Shown here: in pieces, positions 7,881 through 11,401 of the stretch
Position numbering within the stretch: position 1 is the stretch's first letter
Layout: every line of letters begins with the position of its first letter
DNA from: Alphaproteobacteria bacterium
GTDB taxonomy: Bacteria > Pseudomonadota > Alphaproteobacteria > Sphingomonadales > Emcibacteraceae
Assembly: GCA_002401545.1 (NCBI GenBank)
Contig: NVTJ01000004.1
Coordinates: forward strand, 3,782 to 15,182
DNA: 11,401 nt
Direction of reading: 5' to 3'
Position numbers and translations under genes: made by a program
Notes under the pieces: model-generated
What the model saw: the letters and a program-made list of their open reading frames with translations, nothing else
What the model was told of the DNA's origin: nothing
Database searches by the model: none

Positions 7881-8663
7881 ATGAGTAATATTCTCGAAAA
7901 TAAATCTATTCTGGTTACCGGCTCCTCCTCGGGTATTGGCTACGCGATTGCCAAACAGGCTCTGGCAGCGGGGGCTAATGTCATGCTCCATGGTTCCAAT
8001 GCCGATAAACTAAAAGAAGCAGCCTCTAGTTTGGGTGACAAGACCCAATGGGTTGTGGCCGACTTATCCGATTCTGACGCGCCAGAGATAATGATGCAGG
8101 CCTGCATTGATGCCTTTGGCGACATAGATGGACTTGTCAATAATGCGGGCATTTTTCCCCGCAGTACAATTGACACGTCCGAAGATGATGATTTTGACCG
8201 CATTTTCCACATTAATACCCGCGCGCCGTTGATGCTGTGCAAATATTTTGTGGCAAATTGCCGTGAGCGTTCCACAGCGGGTTCCATCGTCAATATTGGC
8301 TCAATCAATGCGTGGTGCGGCGGTAATGATCTACTGATTTATTCCATGTCAAAAGGTGCGCTGATGACGATGACCCGTAATCTGGGCGATGCGCTATCGG
8401 AAGAGAATATCCGTGTTAATCAGCTTAATGTGGGATGGACGCTCACCGACGGGGAAAAAGCCATGCAAAAATCCCTCGGCGCCCCCGATAACTGGCATGA
8501 AAACATCCCCCTCGCCGCCGCCCCGCGTGGGCAACTGTTACAGCCCCATGAAATTGCCAACCATGTGGTTTTCTGGCTGTCTGATTTATCGGCTCCGGTT
8601 ACGGGTTCGGTGTATGAAATTGAACAATATCCTGTCATAGGCCGCAATAAAATTGCCGGATAA
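7881..8663 (+). CDS. Short-chain dehydrogenase/reductase, probable aldose 1-dehydrogenase
   Basis: This 260-residue classical SDR has the nucleotide-binding 'TGSSSGIG' at 13-20, 'NNAG' at 87-90 and Asn111. The catalytic Ser141, Tyr154 and Lys158 are in 'NIGSINAW' and 'YSMSK'. The start has GAAGGA upstream and lies 15 bases after the epimerase stop, so the gene is third in the lactonase-epimerase operon. By context I infer oxidation of the aldose C1 to the lactone, since no other dehydrogenase in the window could do this. SDR galactose, arabinose, fucose and glucose dehydrogenases look alike at this level, so substrate and NAD/NADP preference cannot be assigned. An alternative is a keto-sugar-acid reductase or 2-keto-3-deoxy-acid dehydrogenase. 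Confidence 0.85.
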   Translation: MSNILENKSILVTGSSSGIGYAIAKQALAAGANVMLHGSNADKLKEAASSLGDKTQWVVADLSDSDAPEIMMQACIDAFGDIDGLVNNAGIFPRSTIDTSEDDDFDRIFHINTRAPLMLCKYFVANCRERSTAGSIVNIGSINAWCGGNDLLIYSMSKGALMTMTRNLGDALSEENIRVNQLNVGWTLTDGEKAMQKSLGAPDNWHENIPLAAAPRGQLLQPHEIANHVVFWLSDLSAPVTGSVYEIEQYPVIGRNKIAG

Positions 8664-8740
8664 ACATGTGAATTTTCTTCCCGCTTTTAATCTATTTGTT
8701 TAATTGCTGCATTAGGCGGGATTGAATAGCTCTCGATTTT

Positions 8741-9054
8741 TGGACCTGTCGCGTTCTAGTTCCGCCCTATGTTCTCATTTAAGCAGCTTCTCTTTCGAAA
8801 GCCAAGGGGCTTTTCCATCCCAACGCTGAATGTTTTCGGCGTGGATTATAAAAGCCATTTATATACTCAAATATTGCCACTTCTGCCTGGTGTCTTGTTT
8901 GCCAGAGGTGCCGCCAGATCAATTCTGCTTTAATGGTTTTGAAGAATGTTTCGACAACCGCATTATAATAACAATTACCCTTTCCGCTCATTGATATTTT
9001 AAATCCGTTTTGACGTAAACGTTTTTGATAATCGTGCGAAGGGCTTGCCATCTT
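8741..9054 (-). mobile_element. IS3-family insertion sequence remnant (3' end)
   Basis: The segment contains only the C-terminal part of the transposase plus about 40 bases beyond its stop. The sequence TGGACCTGTCGCGTTC at 8741 begins with TG, as IS3-family termini do, and probably marks the element's outer end. The other side breaks abruptly next to the IS6-family fragment. No second terminal repeat is present, so the element cannot be autonomous. Confidence 0.65.
8779..9051 (-). pseudogene. IS3-family transposase OrfB, C-terminal fragment
   Basis: The 90 residues correspond to the last third of an IS3-group DDE transposase (integrase core). 'FKISMSGKGNCYYNAVVETFFKTIK' is the canonical block with the third catalytic residue, Glu34. 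'EVAIFEYINGFYNPRRKHSALG' and 'SPLAFE' are the normal C-terminal ending. The two catalytic aspartates are missing with the rest of the gene. The usual CYDN reads CYYN (Tyr29), consistent with decay. The apparent ATG at 9051 is internal to the ancestral gene. The upstream side is interrupted at about 9052 by unrelated sequence leading to the IS6-like fragment. Confidence 0.85.
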
Positions 9055-9062
9055 AACTTTTT

Positions 9063-9077
9063 TAACACAGTGTGTTA
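9063..9077. repeat. Short palindrome between the two IS fragments
   Basis: TAACACAGTGTGTTA has seven-base arms around a single central base. It lies at the junction of the IS3 and IS6 remnants. It may be part of a decayed terminal repeat or simply chance. Confidence 0.3.
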
Positions 9078-9087
9078 TTGAGATTTA

Positions 9088-9327
9088 ATGAAAACAATTT
9101 CCTATCACCGTCATCGCTTCCCCCCTGAAATCATCAAACAAGCCATTTGGCTTTATTTCCGATTTACCATGAGTTATCGGGACGTTGAAGAATTATTAGC
9201 CGAAAGGGGCATTACCGTGAGCGACTCGGATCACAAATTCAAAATTAATGCCACCTTCTCGCTGCTATCGAGTTTTTTTGCCTTCCTTATTGATGAGGTC
9301 AAAAAAAATCGAACGAATTGCAGATAA
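9088..9327 (+). pseudogene. IS6-family transposase, N-terminal fragment fused to unrelated sequence
   Basis: Residues 1-45 match the N-terminal start of IS6-family (IS6/IS26/IS240-like) transposases: 'YHRHRFPPEIIKQAIWLYFRF', 'SYRDVEELLAERGITVS'. In intact members the next residues are a YET-type helix-turn-helix continuation and then the DDE core. Here similarity stops at about 9222 and the frame runs on through about 35 unrelated residues to a stop at 9325-9327. All catalytic residues are absent. The gene is divergent from the IS3 fragment with only 36 bases between them, and I saw no IS6-type terminal repeat in that gap. This is a deletion or recombination scar, not a working element. Confidence 0.82.
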
Positions 9328-9622
9328 ATACTGTTAGATCGACTTTGATCTTCTTCTACACCTTACGACTAGGAGAGATTTACAACGATTGAGTCTTATT
9401 TAAGCCCTTGTAATAAAACGTTAAAATATATTGACAAGATTGCAAATCAGATATTCACTGATGGTTGTCTCTAACGTTTTTTTGATAATAACTTCTGTCT
9501 TTACATATAAGATACTATGGCAAAATTCCTGACGCCTCCAACGACAGAACCCGGTCCCGGCTAACTTTATACAAATGAGCCACGACTATTTCAGAGCCAA
9601 TTATATAGGAGTTGATTAAACT
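9223..9622. other. About 400 bases without a recognisable gene
   Basis: The stretch lies between the IS6-like fragment's break point and the alpA-like gene. Its first third is still in frame with the broken transposase but is unlike any family I know. The centre holds the nested inverted repeat described at 9415-9483. The last 140 bases contain only a 15-codon ATG frame at 9517 and the Shine-Dalgarno of the alpA-like gene. It looks like degraded mobile-element DNA. Confidence 0.5.
9415..9483 (+). repeat. Nested inverted repeat ending in T7
   Basis: Three nested pairings can be drawn: AAAACGTTA (9415-9423) with TAACGTTTT (9472-9480), GACAA (9433-9437) with TTGTC (9465-9469), and ATCAG (9446-9450) with CTGAT (9458-9462) around a seven-base loop. 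Seven T residues (9477-9483) close the structure on the plus strand. It could be the end of a small RNA, a weak terminator with an extended stem, or a decayed miniature transposable element. No function is shown. Confidence 0.4.
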
Positions 9623-9823
9623 ATGAATGAAGAATGTTTTTTAAAAATAGGCGATGTAACTAAAATGACTACTTTGTCGGCAACTGAAATTAGACGGCGG
9701 ATCGCCAAGAGCAGTTTCCCTAAGCCTTATGCGTTGGGAGCGTGCAGAAAAGTATGGTCGCTGAAAGAAGTTCAGAGTTGGATTTTTGATGTAATGTCAA
9801 AAAAGGCGGCTAATGATAATTAA
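9623..9823 (+). CDS. AlpA-family (excisionase-like) DNA-binding regulator
   Basis: This 66-residue protein has the short winged-helix layout of AlpA/MerR-like phage and island regulators. It opens with 'LKIGDVTKMTTLSATEIRRRI', continues with the conserved 'FPKPYALGACRKVWSLKEVQSWI', and ends in a basic tail. Such proteins activate integrase genes or act as recombination directionality factors for tRNA-integrated elements. The gene lies 110 bases from the 3' end of a tRNA-Pro gene. That position suits an element integrated there, though no integrase gene is in the window. An AGGAG lies about eleven bases before the ATG, slightly far but plausible. Identification as AlpA-like is from motif order only; a generic HTH_17 excisionase is the alternative. 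Confidence 0.78.
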   Translation: MNEECFLKIGDVTKMTTLSATEIRRRIAKSSFPKPYALGACRKVWSLKEVQSWIFDVMSKKAANDN

Positions 9824-9831
9824 ATGGAGAA

Positions 9832-9853
9832 ATTGACCTCAATATTGACCTCA
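9832..9853 (+). repeat. Tandem 10-bp direct repeats (possible recombinase arm sites)
   Basis: ATTGACCTCA occurs at 9832-9841 and again at 9844-9853, separated by two bases. The pair sits between the alpA-like gene and the 3' end of tRNA-Pro. Integrase arm-type or directionality-factor sites are often found in this position in tRNA-targeting elements. Only two copies are seen. Confidence 0.4.
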
Positions 9854-9892
9854 GATTGAAATAAGTCCTAAATTCAAATATCCAAAAATACC

Positions 9893-9929
9893 AAAAAAGT
9901 CCCATAACCCATTGGATTAAGGGACTTTT
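9893..9929 (-). terminator. Rho-independent terminator downstream of tRNA-Pro
   Basis: On the minus strand AAAAGTCCC pairs with GGGACTTTT across a 17-base loop and continues into a T6 run. It begins five bases past the tRNA CCA end. The plus strand also ends in a short T run, so it may be bidirectional and also stop transcription from the alpA-like gene. Confidence 0.78.
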
Positions 9930-9933
9930 CTAT

Positions 9934-10010
<77 letters not shown>

Positions 10011-10044
10011 GTATGGAACGACAGTTACATTTGCCCTTGCCGAA

Positions 10045-10073
10045 GCTATAAGGCTTGGGGCTTTTTAAATCAA
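10045..10073 (-). promoter_or_regulatory. Candidate promoter of tRNA-Pro
   Basis: On the minus strand TTGATT (10073-10068) is followed after 17 bases by TATAGC (10050-10045). The start would lie near 10038, about 28 bases before the mature tRNA 5' end. Each hexamer matches four of six consensus bases. Confidence 0.4.
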
Positions 10074-10165
10074 TATGAAAATTCAGAATTTTTGGCAATT
10101 TCTTCTGAGTGGTAAGAATTAAACTATCATAGGATCGTATCAGGTCCAGACTGTATTGGCTAATG

Positions 10166-10190
10166 GGTGGATTCCGGAGTGGAATCCACC
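10166..10190 (-). terminator. Perfect 10-bp hairpin after the luxI operon
   Basis: GGTGGATTCC and GGAATCCACC pair perfectly around a five-base loop, starting ten bases beyond the stop of the small ORF at 10200-10376. Neither strand has a T run after the stem, so it is not a classical rho-independent terminator. It may protect the 3' end of the mRNA or act with Rho. Confidence 0.45.
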
Positions 10191-10199
10191 ATGAGAATA

Positions 10200-10376
10200 T
10201 TACCGAGAAAGTTTTTTATAATTTTTAAATTTTTCCTCACTCAAGGCGATAATCCCATCTGTAAGTTGCTTTCTATCATCCATATTTAACTTGCTTAAAG
10301 CATACCCTATTGTAGCCAGCATTACTCCGAGATTTGGTGTGATATTATCTTCTGATTTAACAGCTGATTTGGTCAT
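10200..10376 (-). CDS. 58-residue unknown protein translationally coupled to luxI
   Basis: An open frame of 58 codons starts at ATG 10376-10374 and ends at TAA 10202-10200. The ATG overlaps the luxI TGA as ATGA. An AAGGA lies seven bases before it, within the end of luxI. The protein starts MTKSAVKSEDN, has a mildly hydrophobic central stretch 'LGVMLATIGYALSKLNMDD', then a charged likely helix ending in 'EEKFKNYKKLSR'. There is no signal peptide or clear transmembrane segment, and I recognise no family. The overlap, ribosome binding site and following hairpin make it a credible gene. Position suggests involvement with quorum sensing, for example modulating the synthase or the LuxR protein, but that is inference. 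Confidence 0.72.
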   Translation of the reverse strand: MTKSAVKSEDNITPNLGVMLATIGYALSKLNMDDRKQLTDGIIALSEEKFKNYKKLSR

Positions 10377-10999
10377 GCTACATCCTTTTCAAAGTTGTTG
10401 TATCGGAGAAGGGGTAATTTAATATTCCTCACCCTGCGTACATTGTGCAACGCTAATGAATCTATTTTTAGTGAGGCGGCCAATATTTCATCACCATTTT
10501 CATCGATATGGGGGAATCCAAGAGGTGTTACGCCCCACCCGGCATTTAAAAAGGTGGGGTACAGCTTAGTTCCCACAATAAAATTCATTTTATTGGCACC
10601 AAGCAAAAGCCCGGCCTCAACCATTCCTACCATCAAGGTGCTTAAGACAGGAGATAGAGTCTCATGTTTATGCTTAACTGTTGAGAACCCCCGAGAAGTT
10701 TCCCATATCATTGGACCAGTCGGCACCTCCCCCTCAACAAGATAAGAAAAGACATCGCTCAGCATATTGGGTTTATCTGTAGGTGTGAACCTGATAGAGC
10801 CTAAAATTTCCCTATTATCATCAAATGCAATCAAATAGGCAGCATCCTCATGGTCAAATTGGTCTATCTCAAGACCGTTCTTTGCCATAGGCAGATTCCA
10901 GCCCTTGTCTTCAACAAATATTTGATATCGAAGCCTGAACATTTGCTCAATCTCGGCGCGATAATAATCTATATTATATTTGGTGATCAACTCAATCAC
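10373..10999 (-). CDS. luxI: LuxI-type acyl-homoserine-lactone synthase
   Basis: This 208-residue synthase makes an N-acyl-homoserine lactone from S-adenosylmethionine and an acyl donor. All hallmark residues are present: Arg24 and Phe28 in 'RLRYQIFVE', Trp34, Asp46 and Asp49 in 'EIDQFDH', Arg70 in 'GSIRF', and Glu100 and Arg103 in 'WETSRGF'. The length is normal. The start is GTG at 10999 with AAAGGAG about seven bases upstream. A lux-box-like site lies 64 bases upstream of the start, so positive feedback by the adjacent LuxR-type protein is expected. The acyl chain made cannot be read from the sequence. The stop overlaps a small unknown ORF. The symbol denotes the family, not an exact ortholog. 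Confidence 0.95.
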   Translation of the reverse strand: MIELITKYNIDYYRAEIEQMFRLRYQIFVEDKGWNLPMAKNGLEIDQFDHEDAAYLIAFDDNREILGSIRFTPTDKPNMLSDVFSYLVEGEVPTGPMIWETSRGFSTVKHKHETLSPVLSTLMVGMVEAGLLLGANKMNFIVGTKLYPTFLNAGWGVTPLGFPHIDENGDEILAASLKIDSLALHNVRRVRNIKLPLLRYNNFEKDVA

Positions 11000-11038
11000 T
11001 GCCCTGCTCCTTTTGTTTTATCCCGTTCTTGAATAAAC

Positions 11039-11044
11039 CTATTA
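11039..11044 (-). promoter_or_regulatory. Possible -10 element of luxI promoter
   Basis: TAATAG on the minus strand would place the start near 11032, putting the centre of the lux box (11073.5) at about -42, as in LuxR class II promoters. The hexamer itself is a poor -10 match, so the assignment depends on that spacing. Confidence 0.3.
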
Positions 11045-11063
11045 GGAAATAAGGGTGTTTGAA

Positions 11064-11083
11064 TACTGTCGTGTTCTACAGGT
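11064..11083 (-). promoter_or_regulatory. lux-box-like operator upstream of luxI
   Basis: The minus-strand sequence ACCTGTAGAACACGACAGTA matches the Vibrio lux box (ACCTGTAGGATCGTACAGGT) at 14 of 20 positions, including the whole first eight bases and the ACAG core of the second half. It lies between luxR and luxI. LuxR-family proteins activate from such sites when bound to acyl-homoserine lactone. Confidence 0.78.
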
Positions 11084-11154
11084 TTTAAGAAAAAAATGAA
11101 AATAAAGCAATTCCAAGCTGTACAGCGGCATAGGCCAAATAACCATAAGGTGTA

Positions 11155-11401
11155 TTACGGATGAATTAAGCCCATTGAGGTAGCTTTCGCGATAGCCTGC
11201 TCATGAGAAACCACACCGAACTTCACCATAGTTTTTGAAATATGATACTGAACGGTTCGGGAACTAATACTTAGAATATCACCAATATCATTATAACTTT
11301 TTCCTGCGGCAGCCCATTGAAGGCATTGTCTTTGCCTGTTTGTCAAAACAACCCTCTTTGTTGAATCAACGTTGTGTATTTTTAGAATTTTATCGTGGTA
11401 A
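11155..11401 (-). CDS. LuxR-type quorum-sensing regulator, C-terminal DNA-binding domain (runs off the right edge)
   Basis: The frame is open from the window edge to TAA at 11155-11157. The visible ~80 residues contain the LuxR/GerE helix-turn-helix: 'LTNRQRQCLQWAAAGKSYNDIGDILSISSRTVQYHISK' with the usual 'LT.R...CL.W.A.GKS..DI' signature and the ending 'AIAKATSMGLI'. The frame continues upstream without a stop through 'YHDKILKIHNVDSTKRVV'. The TTG at 11346 is therefore internal, and the autoinducer-binding N-terminal domain must be beyond the edge. The adjacent luxI gene and lux box identify it as the probable cognate receptor. An orphan HTH-only regulator is possible but unlikely. Confidence 0.88.
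   Translation of the reverse strand, partial: YHDKILKIHNVDSTKRVVLTNRQRQCLQWAAAGKSYNDIGDILSISSRTVQYHISKTMVKFGVVSHEQAIAKATSMGLIHP

Noticed and set aside
8665..8730. Possible terminator after the SDR gene (CCCGC and GCGGG)
   Set aside because: The five-base arms are separated by more than 30 bases and no T run follows the second arm, so it was not called.
9517..9564. 15-codon ATG frame in the gene-poor stretch
   Set aside because: Too short, no convincing ribosome binding site, and no feature to support translation.

Overview
The window looks like a stretch of a moderate-GC, Gram-negative, probably marine alphaproteobacterium. This rests on LuxI/LuxR-type quorum sensing, an AlpA-type element regulator, a tRNA with encoded CCA, and Proteobacterial-style sugar-acid catabolism. 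The assignment is an inference from gene content; no species can be named from the sequence alone.

Positions 1-8663 hold a carbohydrate catabolic cluster. It has the N-terminus of a LacI-family regulator (1-307, minus), an IclR-family regulator (411-1145, minus), a divergent KDPG-type aldolase and PfkB-type 2-keto-3-deoxy-sugar-acid kinase (1292-2998, plus), and a LacI regulator plus IlvD/EDD-family sugar-acid dehydratase transcribed leftward (5816 to 2961). An SMP-30-type lactonase, aldose 1-epimerase and SDR dehydrogenase are transcribed rightward (5947-8663). Together they encode a plausible complete oxidative route: epimerise the aldose, oxidise C1, hydrolyse the lactone, dehydrate to a 2-keto-3-deoxy acid, phosphorylate, and cleave to pyruvate plus glyceraldehyde 3-phosphate. 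This is a De Ley-Doudoroff-like (galactose) or semi-phosphorylative Entner-Doudoroff-like (glucose) scheme. No transporter or glycosidase is in the window. Two sites look like its control points: an 18-bp perfect palindrome between the dehydratase and lactonase genes, whose two halves are both TTGACA -35 boxes, and an imperfect 22-bp palindrome upstream of the aldolase.

Positions 8741-9340 are an insertion-sequence graveyard: the 3' end of an IS3-family transposase and the 5' end of an IS6-family transposase, back to back and both truncated. Then come about 400 bases with no recognisable gene but with a nested inverted repeat ending in T7, a small AlpA-family regulator gene (9623-9823), a pair of 10-bp direct repeats, and a tRNA-Pro(GGG) whose 3' end faces the AlpA gene. 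This arrangement suggests the scar of an integrated element.

Positions 10166-11401 hold a quorum-sensing locus on the minus strand: the C-terminal DNA-binding domain of a LuxR-type regulator (running off the window), a good lux-box match, a luxI-type acyl-homoserine-lactone synthase, and a previously uncalled 58-codon ORF that overlaps the luxI stop codon as ATGA. The ORF is followed by a perfect 10-bp hairpin. The small coupled ORF is the most likely novel item in the window.
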